From Pullichristensenella sp963930055 (GTDB taxonomy: Bacteria > Bacillota > Clostridia > Christensenellales > Aristaeellaceae): DNA of 64,000 nt. Where the stretch lies: positions 558,001 to 622,000 of the forward strand of contig CAWVKS010000008.1 in NCBI GenBank assembly GCA_963930055.1. Direction: 5' to 3'. Position numbers and translations under genes: made by a program. Position 1 is the first letter of the stretch, and each line of letters begins with the position of its first letter. Below are positions 34,121 through 42,255 of the stretch, piece after piece. Under the pieces are notes generated by a model. The model was not told the origin of the DNA and searched no databases. It saw nothing but the letters and a program-made list of their open reading frames with translations.

Positions 34121-36058
34121 TCAGTCCTTTTGATAGAATCGGCATTCATAGCCGTCCGCGCGCAGGGGAAGCCCGTCCGCCCACGCCGGGGCTTCGGCCA
34201 TGAGCGCGCACACTTCGTCAACGCCCGAATGGTCGATGGGCACTTCCAGCACAGCTTCGTCGTGGACGTGCATGACGATCTCGAGGCCGGCGTCGCGCAG
34301 GCGCAGCATGGCTTCGGCCAGCAGGTCGCGGGCGGTCGCCTGCACGATGTTCTCCGTGAGCTTACCGCCGAACGTCTCGATGCGCGTCCACTTTTTGCCC
34401 TCCCCGACGCCCTCGTAGGTCAGGCCGTCGCCGCCGAAGCGGTTTGTCTGGATGCGGGGCTTGACGTAGCAGAGCTTCCTGCCCGAGGGCAGGGTGATAA
34501 ACAGCATCCCGGAGCGGCAGTGGAAAGTGAGCCGGCCCAGGCGCACGCGGGCCTTTTCCCTAACGGCGGTCATGGCGGCGTCCTCCACCTGCGCCCAGAG
34601 GCGGATGATGTGCGGGTTGGCCTCGCGCCACTGGCGTACCAGCGGCGGCAGTTCCTCTTCCGCGAGCCCCATCTCCAGCGCGCCCATGGCCGTCAGCGCG
34701 CCGACCGCGCCGCCGTAGCCGAGGGCGAGTTCGGCGATCTTCCCCTTTTGCCGCAGGTGGCTGTTCTGGCCGTGCTTCTCGACGGGCACATGGAACATCT
34801 TCGAAGCGCTGGCACAGTAGATGTCCCCGCCGCCCTCAAACACTTCCAGCCGCCACTGCTCGCCTGCGAGCCAGGCGATGACGCGCGCTTCGATGGCGCT
34901 GAAGTCCGCGACGATGAAGCGGCAGCCCGGGCGGGGAACGAAGGCTGTGCGGATCAGTTCCGATAGCACGTTGGGCGTGGACTCGTACAGCGCCTCGATA
35001 TCCGCATAACGCCCGGCCTTCACCAGTTCGCGGGCGAGGGCCAGATCGGGAATGTGGTTCTGGGGAAGATTTTGTATCTGGACGAGCCTGCCGGCCCAGC
35101 GCCCGGTGCGGTTGGCCCCGTAGAATTGCAGCAGCCCGTGGACGCGCCCGTCCGCGCACACCGAGCGGCGGATGGCCTCGTATTTCTTCACGCTCGTTTT
35201 CGCCATGAGCAGGCGCAGTTTCAGCACCTCCAGCACATCGCCCTCCGCGTCGGGAAGGAGCGCGCGCACCGCCTTTTTGTCGAGCGTATCGACCTCCGTG
35301 CCCTGTCCCTCCAGCCATTCCTTGAGCTGCGCGGGGCTGTTGGGGTTGGCAAGCCCGGTCAGTTCGTAGGCGCGCTTCGTGGTCTTTTCCCGGTACTGCT
35401 CGTCGCACTCGATGGCGCGCGCCACCAGCACAGGATCGACCATGATGCCCCGGTCGTTGATCTCCTGATCCAGGCGGTACAGTTCCTGTTCCTTCGCGGG
35501 GATGGGATAGCCCTGCACCTTTGCCCGTATCTCCCGCTCGGCCTCCACGTCGCGCACGCAGTATTCCTTGAACCGCTGCCACTTCTCCGGGGCGTGTTCC
35601 GGCAGGTTGCGCGTGCGCTGGCCGTTGGCCTTGGTGGGCTTGCAGGGCAACGAGAAGTAGCGCACGAGGTCGCCGCCCTCTTTGAGCTTTTTGCGCTCGA
35701 TGCCCAGCACTTCGCCCACGCCCTCCAGCGACAGCGGCAGCGCCAGCATCGCCGACTGCACGGCGGTACACTGCCACTGCGCGGCATCCAGACGCTTTCC
35801 GAGACAGCGGCCGATACAGGTACGCTCGAACGCCGCGTTGAAGGCCGTCTTGGTGATGGCCGGGTCGGTGAGCGCATCCAATACGCGGGGCGGGAGCCGT
35901 TCGCCGCCCTTGAGGTCTACGACCTGTGTTTCCTCATCATCGAAGGCATAGGCGAAGAGGAGGATCTCAAAGCTTGGATGTTCCGCGTAGGCGTATACCC
36001 CGCATTTGGGCAGGTCGACTTCGCTGTACGTCTCAATGTCGATGCCGAGGGTGGGCAT
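34121..36058 (-). CDS. Family A DNA polymerase
   Basis: A 645-residue phage DNA polymerase I. The N-terminal 3'-5' exonuclease starts LGIDIETYSEVDL, with Exo motifs at NAAFERTCIG and YCVRDVEAE. Polymerase motifs A (FIVADFSAIEARVIAWLAGE), B (RQKGKIAELALGYGGAVGAL) and C (EIVMHVHDEAVLEVP) are complete. It replicates phage DNA. It is first after the DUF2815 gene in a conserved cassette. Confidence 0.95.
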   Translation of the reverse strand: MPTLGIDIETYSEVDLPKCGVYAYAEHPSFEILLFAYAFDDEETQVVDLKGGERLPPRVLDALTDPAITKTAFNAAFERTCIGRCLGKRLDAAQWQCTAVQSAMLALPLSLEGVGEVLGIERKKLKEGGDLVRYFSLPCKPTKANGQRTRNLPEHAPEKWQRFKEYCVRDVEAEREIRAKVQGYPIPAKEQELYRLDQEINDRGIMVDPVLVARAIECDEQYREKTTKRAYELTGLANPNSPAQLKEWLEGQGTEVDTLDKKAVRALLPDAEGDVLEVLKLRLLMAKTSVKKYEAIRRSVCADGRVHGLLQFYGANRTGRWAGRLVQIQNLPQNHIPDLALARELVKAGRYADIEALYESTPNVLSELIRTAFVPRPGCRFIVADFSAIEARVIAWLAGEQWRLEVFEGGGDIYCASASKMFHVPVEKHGQNSHLRQKGKIAELALGYGGAVGALTAMGALEMGLAEEELPPLVRQWREANPHIIRLWAQVEDAAMTAVREKARVRLGRLTFHCRSGMLFITLPSGRKLCYVKPRIQTNRFGGDGLTYEGVGEGKKWTRIETFGGKLTENIVQATARDLLAEAMLRLRDAGLEIVMHVHDEAVLEVPIDHSGVDEVCALMAEAPAWADGLPLRADGYECRFYQKD

Positions 36059-36124
36059 TGGAGCAGCCTCCTTTCATTGATTTTGTGGCAGGGCGGCAGC
36101 GTTTCACCGCCGCCCCTTGGCCGG

Positions 36125-36661
36125 TCAGGAGAGGAAATCGTCATCGTCGTAAGTCTCAAATTCCTCCGCGGCGTTGGCCTTGCCGCCCAGCGGCTCGCCA
36201 TCGCGGAGTTTCTGGATGTTGCCCAGCCCCGCCGCGATGCCGCGGTTGCCGTTGGTGTTGAAGCCATAGAACGTCACCGAGATCTGTCCGTAGCAGCCGG
36301 AGTACACTTCGCTCTGGTCGAGGATAGGCTGCACCTTCCGGTCTACCACCTGCGGGGCCTGACGGCTGTTGGCGTTGAGAAACCAGCTGTCCGCGTAGGC
36401 TTCGTCATCCGGGCGCTCGATGTCGCCGTCGCGCAGGGGCAGCTTCAGGTTCGGGGGGATCTTGCCGCCCCACTTGGAAAGCGATTCCTTCTTGGCATTC
36501 TCGACTGCCGCCCGGATCTTCTCCACGGTCCGGGTGTCGCTCTTGGAGATGATGGCCGAGACGCTGTAGCGGGGATCGCCGCCATTGACAGAGTCCGGCT
36601 CCCAGCAGTGCAGGTAGGAAAAGCGGCAGGGGATGATGACTTTGTTGGGATTGTTCTTCAT
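36125..36661 (-). CDS. DUF2815 single-strand-binding-like protein
   Basis: A 178-residue protein (MKNNPNKVIIPCRFSYLHCW) with PRYSVSAIISKSDTRTVEKIRAAVE, SRQAPQVVDRKV and YSGCYGQISVTFYGFNTNGNRGIAAGLGNIQKLRDGEPLGGK, followed by an acidic tail ending DDDDFLS. This is the DUF2815/Enc34 OB-fold group, considered single-stranded DNA-binding. The acidic tail is typical of SSB-like proteins. Start at 36661 is chosen for CGGAGG. Confidence 0.9.
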   Translation of the reverse strand: MKNNPNKVIIPCRFSYLHCWEPDSVNGGDPRYSVSAIISKSDTRTVEKIRAAVENAKKESLSKWGGKIPPNLKLPLRDGDIERPDDEAYADSWFLNANSRQAPQVVDRKVQPILDQSEVYSGCYGQISVTFYGFNTNGNRGIAAGLGNIQKLRDGEPLGGKANAAEEFETYDDDDFLS

Positions 36662-36663
36662 AA

Positions 36664-37794
36664 TCAAACCTCCGTAAAATCTTCTTGTGCGGTGTTGCTT
36701 CTGACGGCCTCGCGCTTATCCGATTCGGGCACCAGCGTGAGCTTGCCCTTGGGCTTGACTACCAGCGGGCCGATGATCGCCCTGAAGTTGTCCTTGCCCA
36801 TGAGCCGCTCCATCTCGGTGACGCCGATGAGCGACCGCTTGTAGATGTCTGTATAACCGGCGGCGGTGGCGGCCTGAATGACCTCTTCGTCCGAGGCGTA
36901 CCTGCGGGCGCTGCGGCCCTCGACCACCTTATAGCCGGGCCACTGCTTTCCGTGGAGGATGGCTTCATCCTGCGCAAAGGCGTACACATCGGCGGCCCAC
37001 TTGGACAGCTCGTCCGCCTTGGCAATCACCTCGGCGATCTCCTCGTCCGAGAGCAGCGCGGGCTGGGTGAACTCCAGCTTCGCCATTTCGAGGAAGGATT
37101 CGGCGCGCGCCCGGCATTGATTGCGGGCCTTGCAGAACCGGCACCAGCTTCCCGCCATGAACTCGCCCGCGCCCATGAGCGCCTGTGCGCCCGCCGGGCG
37201 GAGCACCTCGTCGCCCCAGCGCTTCAGGTATTCCGGGGCCACGCTCCATGTGGAGGAGTTGCCGAGGCGCGGCTGGAAGATGGTCATGCGCACGGTTTCG
37301 ATGTCGTAGAGCGCCTCGGCCATGTTCAACACGCCCAACCCATAGATCATGAGCTGCGGGTTCTCCTCCGCGTGTACCTCCACGCCCTTGCCGAGCTTCA
37401 GGTCAATGATGTGCGCTACCTTGTCGGTGATGATGACCATGTCGGCGGTGCCAAAGCAGCTGTCCACATACTCGGAGGCGTCCACCCTCTGCTCTACCAG
37501 CAGGACGGGCGACTTGCACTCGCGGCGGGCGTCCTCGATCTCGCCGATGACAAAGGACACATACTCGTCCACGGCCTCCAGCAGCTCGTCCGTGTAGAAT
37601 TCCGAGGTTGGGCGCTTGGTGCGCTGCTTGAGATACTTGCGGATCAGGTGTTCAGCCAGCGCATGCCCGGCTGTGCCCTCGGCGGCGTAGACGCTTTCGC
37701 CATCCTCGAACTGCTCCTCTAAGAGCAGCGAAGGCGGACAGTGGATGCGCCTGTTTGCCGCCGAGGGAGAGAATCTTGCATGTAGGCTTGGCAT
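36664..37794 (-). CDS. DUF2800 PD-(D/E)XK nuclease
   Basis: A 376-residue protein (MPSLHARFSPSAANRRIHCP). AEGTAGHALAEHLI, FGTADMVIITDKVAHIIDLKLGKGVEVHAEENPQLMIYGLG and the iron-sulfur-type CRFCKARNQCRARAE motif show a RecB-like nuclease with a Cys cluster. It is part of the phage recombination/replication cassette with DUF2815 and the polymerase. Its start overlaps the preceding stop (TAATG). Confidence 0.92.
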   Translation of the reverse strand: MPSLHARFSPSAANRRIHCPPSLLLEEQFEDGESVYAAEGTAGHALAEHLIRKYLKQRTKRPTSEFYTDELLEAVDEYVSFVIGEIEDARRECKSPVLLVEQRVDASEYVDSCFGTADMVIITDKVAHIIDLKLGKGVEVHAEENPQLMIYGLGVLNMAEALYDIETVRMTIFQPRLGNSSTWSVAPEYLKRWGDEVLRPAGAQALMGAGEFMAGSWCRFCKARNQCRARAESFLEMAKLEFTQPALLSDEEIAEVIAKADELSKWAADVYAFAQDEAILHGKQWPGYKVVEGRSARRYASDEEVIQAATAAGYTDIYKRSLIGVTEMERLMGKDNFRAIIGPLVVKPKGKLTLVPESDKREAVRSNTAQEDFTEV

Positions 37795-38099
37795 TACAGT
37801 TTCCTTGCCTCCTCCAGAAGCGCGGCGTAGTCCTCCTGCTTCACGCCCGAGAGCTTGCCCGCGTCGTATTTGTACAAAAGCGCCTTGACCTCGGCGGTCT
37901 TGCCGTCGCCGCTCTTTTCTGCCAGTACGGCGCGGACTTGGTCGATGGTGATCAGGGGAGAAGTGTGCTTCTCCGGCACTGGTTCTGTGCTCTGGGGTTC
38001 AGGTGTGTTTTCCACCATGCTATCCGCCACGCTCTGGATACTGTCCGCGAGGCTTCGCATGTCGCTGACCACATCCAGCAGGAGCTTGATCTTGCTCAT
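37794..38099 (-). CDS. Small replication-cassette protein
   Basis: A 101-residue protein (MSKIKLLLDVVSDMRSLADS) with an N-terminal coiled coil, a Pro/Glu-rich linker, and a C-terminal IDQVRAVLAEKSGDGKTAEVKALLYKYDAGKLSGVKQEDYAALLEEA domain like the DNA-binding module found in phage rRNA-biogenesis-like proteins. It lies just before the DUF2800 gene, the usual place for this protein. Function unknown. Confidence 0.75.
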   Translation of the reverse strand: MSKIKLLLDVVSDMRSLADSIQSVADSMVENTPEPQSTEPVPEKHTSPLITIDQVRAVLAEKSGDGKTAEVKALLYKYDAGKLSGVKQEDYAALLEEARKL

Positions 38100-38443
38100 A
38101 CCGCTCGTCCTTTCTTCGGTCGGTGTTGGGAGGAGCCATACTCAGCCAGCATCTGATTGATCACATTGGCCTGATGTGCGTCACAGATGTTGGTCAACTC
38201 GGAAAGCACACGCTGCTGCTCGCAGCTCAGAATGTTTCGGTGGGGATGGTACCAGTCCGCCACCTTCACACAGCCGCCGTTTCCGCGCTGGGTTTCAAGG
38301 GGATAATCGGCCATGAGTGCGGTGATGTCCGTGCGAATGGTACGAGATGTCACGTTCAATTCGTTTGCAAGACATCCCATCGTTTCTCGCCTGCGCGCGG
38401 TCAGAATCCGCATGATTTCTGCTCTGCGCTCATTGAGCATCAT
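38096..38443 (-). CDS. DeoR-type HTH protein
   Basis: A 115-residue protein (MMLNERRAEIMRILTARRRE) whose first 60 residues are a DeoR-like winged helix (TMGCLANELNVTSRTIRTDITALMADYPLETQRGNGGCVKVADWYHP). The second half is helical with no sensor domain. It is the first gene of the leftward replication operon, with GGGAGG upstream. A palindrome at 38488-38514 ahead of it is a likely operator. Confidence 0.8.
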   Translation of the reverse strand: MMLNERRAEIMRILTARRRETMGCLANELNVTSRTIRTDITALMADYPLETQRGNGGCVKVADWYHPHRNILSCEQQRVLSELTNICDAHQANVINQMLAEYGSSQHRPKKGRAV

Positions 38444-38487
38444 GGCCGATCACCTCCCTTCCTTGGCTCTGGGAGGATGATAGCAAT

Positions 38488-38514
38488 CAAATAGGAAGGG
38501 TACTTTCCTATTTG
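38488..38514. promoter_or_regulatory. Palindrome ahead of the replication operon
   Basis: CAAATAGGAA and TTCCTATTTG, perfect 10-bp arms around 7 bp, 45 bp upstream of the DeoR-type gene start. Likely operator for the neighbouring HTH protein or phage repressor. Confidence 0.6.
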
Positions 38515-38647
38515 AGAAATTTTCTTTCGGAAATTCATACCGATTGCTCCTTTTTCCGGAGCCGAGGCATGAAGCATCAGGGCGAAAATACTGCTCGATT
38601 CAAAACAAAAAGGCCGAGCATCAAACACTCGACACAAAGGAAAATCA

Positions 38648-38684
38648 CCGGAAATGAGCGCTTTGAATAAAGCAGTCATTCCGG
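38648..38684. repeat. Hairpin in a non-coding gap
   Basis: CCGGAAATGAGCGCTTT pairs with AAAGCAGTCATTCCGG with few mismatches around GAAT. In the 410-bp gap between the DeoR-type gene and the small zinc-ribbon gene, this is the strongest structure and is followed on the minus strand by TGATTTTCC, so it may terminate the upstream leftward transcript. I see no other gene in the gap. Confidence 0.5.
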
Positions 38685-38853
38685 CGATTTTGGTACTCCT
38701 TTGCATCGGCGTCCGTTGCTCGGCCATGGTTGCGGGGGGTGCGTTTTCATCAAGGGAAGCGGATTCTACCGGGAGTGCAACCCGTAAGCTGACTAAAAGC
38801 TGTCTCAGCTTATTGAACCGTCATGGCAAGAGAATCGCACCCCTCGCTCGGAT

Positions 38854-39020
38854 TCACTTCCGTTCCCAGGCAACGCTATGCAATTTTCCTGAGCGCGTGC
38901 GCCGGAGTTTCACCGGCTTCTTACAAACTTCACAGTACGCGATCAAGTGGGTCAGGTGCCCTCAATGTGGAGGTAAAACAGCTTTCCCCCACATCGAGGG
39001 CAGAACATGTACTTTGGCAT
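38854..39020 (-). pseudogene. Small zinc-ribbon protein with one-base frameshift
   Basis: ATG 39020 behind AAAGGAG starts MPKYMFCPRCGGKLFYLHIEG, and a stop follows. Adding one G to the GGG run restores a frame through HLTHLIAYCEVCKKPVKLRR to a TGA at 38854, giving a 55-residue protein with two CxxC pairs. That repair is so clean that a homopolymer error is more likely than real decay. Confidence 0.6.
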
Positions 39021-39054
39021 CTGGACTCCTTTCCGGCTCGGCCAGCGTGCGGAT

Positions 39055-39861
39055 TCACTCCACCAGCTGCGTAAGCCACCCAGCCGTTGGCCGGGCCAGC
39101 AGTCGTGCGTTCTGATAAGCCATCTCCAGCGTAAGGCAGGTATGGCCAATGTAGTAGCCGTCCATAATCGACAGCGCCATGGCGAGGTCGGGCCTCTCCA
39201 TATTCGTCAAATGGATGGGCAGAAGATATTGTACACGGCCCTGGAACATTTGCGGAACCGCGAGGTTCCAGTCGCTCAGCGCCTTTCGGCGAGCCAGCTC
39301 CACCGCCGTTTCCAGCAGCAGGGGCAGGTTCCATGCCGTGCGGATGGATTCGGGCAGCCGCGTCACGTTCTCCTCATCATCAAGGATGTGGCCCGCGTTG
39401 ACACGGATTTCCCATTCTGGGTCGTAGTACGTCATTTCCTGCCGCAGCAGGAACGCTGGCCGCTGTGGCAGCAGCTGAACGCATTTGAACCACGGCGAGT
39501 CGTTGGTCGCAAATCCTTTGAAGCACCATTTTCTTAGCGTGTTCAATCTCTTGTTTCGGTCGAAGCACATGTAGATCGCCTTGTAGCTCCGGGTATACAG
39601 CCCGGTGTGGAAGCATGAAAAATCGTTGCGAATATAGAAAACACTGTCCGCTTCCTCCAGCTCGACGCAGTTGTACTTGACTGATTGCTTTCTAAAAACC
39701 TGATTGATGTATCGTTCAAGGATCGGATTCTGGTCATTCTGTGTTTCGTAGGTTGGTTGTCTAAATCGCCATGGCTCCGGTGCAGCAAGCTGCGACAACT
39801 CGTAGAGCTGTTCGTACCATGCCGGGATGTAGGCATAGCTGAAAAGGTCAGTGGGAATCAT
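39055..39861 (-). CDS. DUF3825-domain protein
   Basis: A 268-residue protein from ATG 39861 (MIPTDLFSYAYIPAWYEQLY) with AGAAGG upstream. Features typical of DUF3825: PILERYINQVFRKQ, FHTGLYTRSYKAIYMCFDRNK, WCFKGF, EWEIRVNAGHILDDEENVTRLPESI, and VPQMFQGRVQYLLPIHLTNMERPDLAMAL with TCLTLEMAYQNARLLA. The domain has no proven function. It is cotranscribed with the HTH protein (overlap 14 nt) in the prophage lysogeny region, a usual place for immunity or defence genes. Confidence 0.8.
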   Translation of the reverse strand: MIPTDLFSYAYIPAWYEQLYELSQLAAPEPWRFRQPTYETQNDQNPILERYINQVFRKQSVKYNCVELEEADSVFYIRNDFSCFHTGLYTRSYKAIYMCFDRNKRLNTLRKWCFKGFATNDSPWFKCVQLLPQRPAFLLRQEMTYYDPEWEIRVNAGHILDDEENVTRLPESIRTAWNLPLLLETAVELARRKALSDWNLAVPQMFQGRVQYLLPIHLTNMERPDLAMALSIMDGYYIGHTCLTLEMAYQNARLLARPTAGWLTQLVE

Positions 39862-40369
39862 GGTGTTCACCTTCTTGTGTATAGAATTCCGAAATATCTT
39901 TAATAATCTCGCGAGCCATATGACCAATAAAGCAGTCAATCTGATCCGCATAGCGCTTGCCATCCCATGGATTACACCACGTCTTGCAAACCGGACAAGT
40001 ATGTGCCGATGTTTTGCGCAGGAATAGCAGCATGGATGCGTATACTTCTTCTCCATCTGTTGTCAGGCTGAGTGGTTTTGTCATTCGCAGCTTGTTGAAT
40101 GCTTGCTGATTCGTCTCATTCGTCGCCACTCCGTCCTTCATTTCTTCTATAAAGCTCTCCAGAATTGAATCGAGAGAAATGTGGTTTTCCGCGCAGTAGT
40201 AGATTGCCTTGTCAAAGGCTATTGTACCCGCCTTGGCCACATCAAGATTCGCAAAGACTTTCTCTATTGTTCGCTGTCGCATACCGAGCTGTCTCGCCAT
40301 TTCGGCCTTGCTCTCGAAGCGATGCTCCAACAAATACTTAAGCACATATGCCGTAAGCCGCCTATCCAC
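39848..40369 (-). CDS. HTH protein with CxxC motif, partner of DUF3825 protein
   Basis: A 173-residue protein with a GTG start (RBS GGGAGG). The first 75 residues form an HTH-like domain (LTAYVLKYLLEHRFESKAEM, ARQLGMRQRTIEKVFANLDV, AIYYCAENHISLDSILESF). The C-terminal part has CPVCKTWCNPWDGK and a helix. The N-terminal domain is clearly related to the 73-residue protein at 46309 (TALVAEYLLKEQFRSKKQMA, YCVENGIKLDSAI). It may be the DNA-binding partner of the DUF3825 protein. Confidence 0.75.
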   Translation of the reverse strand: MDRRLTAYVLKYLLEHRFESKAEMARQLGMRQRTIEKVFANLDVAKAGTIAFDKAIYYCAENHISLDSILESFIEEMKDGVATNETNQQAFNKLRMTKPLSLTTDGEEVYASMLLFLRKTSAHTCPVCKTWCNPWDGKRYADQIDCFIGHMAREIIKDISEFYTQEGEHHDSH

Positions 40370-40537
40370 TATGCGAGCCTCCCTTCGTCATTATGATAAT
40401 TTCATTGTATAGAGGAATGTCGAATATTGGAATCCGGAAAATTTTTCGCTTTTTGAGACACAAAAACAGCGCAAGTCCACAAATGACTGGCGCTGGATGT
40501 ACTATACTGGTATAATTTTGTGCGGGAGAACATGAAA

Positions 40538-40570
40538 CAAAAAGAACCTCCGCGCGTGTATGAGCGGAGG
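40538..40570 (-). terminator. Terminator of the XRE repressor gene
   Basis: GCCTCCGC pairs with GCGGAGG around an 8-10-nt loop and is followed by TTCTTTTTG on the minus strand, right after the repressor stop. Confidence 0.85.
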
Positions 40571-40571
40571 C

Positions 40572-40952
40572 TTATCGGGAAGTCTTGGTTTTATCCTCGT
40601 CCGCTACGGCGGCACACAGGCGCAGCATAAGCCGCTTGGCATCGTCCGAGCATCCTTTTGCGAGGCTCTCAATAGAGTCGATGAAATCAGTGTTCCCTGT
40701 AAAACCAGTTTTGGAAACTGTGCTGCCGTCATCGGCAATAGCAGCGCCCTCCACCAGCTTTTCCAGCGGAACATCCAGCACTTGGCTGAGCTGCGAGAGG
40801 CGCTGAAGATTGACCGGACGATCTCCGCGTTCCACCTTTCCGAAGTGTGCTGGGGACATTTCGATAGCAGCGGCTACATCTTCCTGTGTCATGTTCTTCC
40901 GCTTGCGGGCAGTCCGGATGTGCCTGCCGATAACCTTGTACTCAATACTCAT
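40572..40952 (-). CDS. XRE-family phage repressor
   Basis: A 126-residue protein (MSIEYKVIGRHIRTARKRKN) with a classic HTH (MTQEDVAAAIEMSPAHFGKVERGDRPVNLQRLSQLSQVLDVPLEKL) and a short C-terminal region without a LexA-type peptidase. It is divergent from the plus-strand genes at 41129 onward, with three related boxes between them. Probably the lysogeny repressor, or one of two switch proteins. Confidence 0.85.
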   Translation of the reverse strand: MSIEYKVIGRHIRTARKRKNMTQEDVAAAIEMSPAHFGKVERGDRPVNLQRLSQLSQVLDVPLEKLVEGAAIADDGSTVSKTGFTGNTDFIDSIESLAKGCSDDAKRLMLRLCAAVADEDKTKTSR

Positions 40953-41037
40953 AGCGAACCTCAATTTCGTCAGTATCGTATATCTTCTTATTTTATCGAT
41001 ACCTCGAAGTTTTATGAAGGAACGCCATAAGAAACAT

Positions 41038-41099
41038 CTTCCCTTATAAGCTCTCTTTATGCTATAATGAGGGAAGAAATAATAACCTTATGAGGGGAG
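41038..41099 (+). promoter_or_regulatory. Three repeat boxes around a TATAAT, probable repressor operators
   Basis: CTTATAAGGGAAG (inverted, 41038-41050), ATAATGAGGGAAG (41064-41076) and CTTATGAGGGGAG (41087-41099) share CTTATrAGGGrAG. The middle box overlaps a TATAAT at 41063-41068. They lie between the XRE gene and the divergent 41129 gene. Confidence 0.65.
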
Positions 41100-41128
41100 A
41101 TAAGCCTTGACAAAGGCTTAAAGCGTAG

Positions 41129-41419
41129 ATGAAGTATTGTGATGGATCAAGTCGTGGTCTGGCGTCGGTTCAAGATAAAGGTGAGCTGCGAACCGTGCTG
41201 GCCGACAGGAATTGGTCATTTACCAAAGAGGAGCTGGATGCCATTATCCGCAATGAGTTTTTTGATGACGCCAACCCTTTGGATATAGAACTGGTGGATC
41301 TGGTTGTAACAAGAACGCTTCTGCTAAAAGGAATACAGCCGAATGATGACCTTTTGCAGAAGGAACGGGAAAAGATGATTTCCGATGTGCTGCGAGAACT
41401 GCTAAAGTTCAATAAGTAG
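41129..41419 (+). CDS. Hypothetical protein downstream of the switch region
   Basis: A 96-residue, mostly helical protein (LRTVLADRNWSFTKEELDAI, IRNEFFDDANPLDIELVDLV, LQKEREKMISDVLRELLKF). The first codons have a weak ribosome site and the true start may be later. I do not recognise a family. It is the first plus-strand gene beyond the repressor and could be an antirepressor or excision factor by position only. Confidence 0.55.
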   Translation: MKYCDGSSRGLASVQDKGELRTVLADRNWSFTKEELDAIIRNEFFDDANPLDIELVDLVVTRTLLLKGIQPNDDLLQKEREKMISDVLRELLKFNK

Positions 41420-41565
41420 CAAAAGATAAACCCTTTGCGCAATTATTTCGCAAGCTCGTGCTTGATAAGATTCGCTGAAACGTATATAATTCACGTGAAG
41501 CAAACAGCGCAAGGATTCTGAAAAGCCTCTTGATGCACATTGCAAGGCGCAAAGGAGGAAAAACA

Positions 41566-42255
41566 ATGCGGTCTATCTTGATCATAGAGGATGATGAAAA
41601 TCTGAGCAGAGGCATTGCCTTTTTGTTTGAAAAGGACGGTTTTCAAACCCATGTTGCTCCCGACCTGGCTGCCGGGAGAAGTATTCTCCGTGAACAGAGC
41701 TTTGATTTACTGATTCTCGATTTGGGCCTGCCAGACGGAGATGGCATCCATTTCTGCGCAGAATTGCGAGAGCACTCCGATATTCCGATCATTATACTTA
41801 CGGCGCGAGATATGGAAATTGATGAGGTGTCTGGCTTGACTGCGGGCGCGGATGATTATATTACCAAGCCGTTCTCACTCTCTGTGCTTCGCGCAAGAGT
41901 GCAGGCTTGTTTGAGACGTTCTGCCCGACTTGGAGACCACTGTCTCTATTCCGGGCGTTTCTCTTTGGACCTGCGCAGATGTAGACTCTTTGACGAGGAG
42001 AAAGAGATTGCCGTGACCGCAACAGAATTCAAACTTCTCTCCCTATTTATCCGTAACGCGGGGCAGGTTCTGTCCAAGGAACAGATATTGGATGCGCTAT
42101 GGGATGTTGATGGAAATTTTATCGATGCGAATACCGTGCCTGTCAATATCAATCGCATTCGAAACAAGATTGAAAAAGACCCGCGCAACCCAACCGTCAT
42201 CAAAACCATCCATGGAATCGGATATATGTGGGATCAGGAGGGCACCTTATGTTGA
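41566..42255 (+). CDS. OmpR-family response regulator
   Basis: A 229-residue regulator. The receiver has the acidic pair and phospho-Asp (IIEDDENL, LLILDLGLPDGDG) plus ITKPFS. The C-terminal winged helix has VTATEFKLLSLFIRNAGQVLSKEQIL and VPVNINRIRNKIEKDPRNPTVIKTIHGIGY. Start at 41566 follows AAAGGAGG. It forms an operon with the kinase (7-nt overlap) and ABC transporter, like the Bce/Vra cell-envelope-stress modules. This block is visibly AT-richer than both sides. Confidence 0.93.
   Translation: MRSILIIEDDENLSRGIAFLFEKDGFQTHVAPDLAAGRSILREQSFDLLILDLGLPDGDGIHFCAELREHSDIPIIILTARDMEIDEVSGLTAGADDYITKPFSLSVLRARVQACLRRSARLGDHCLYSGRFSLDLRRCRLFDEEKEIAVTATEFKLLSLFIRNAGQVLSKEQILDALWDVDGNFIDANTVPVNINRIRNKIEKDPRNPTVIKTIHGIGYMWDQEGTLC

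Noticed and set aside
38440..38727. A 95-codon open frame before the DeoR-type gene
   Set aside because: It covers two strong palindromes and lacks a family pattern; more likely a regulatory region.
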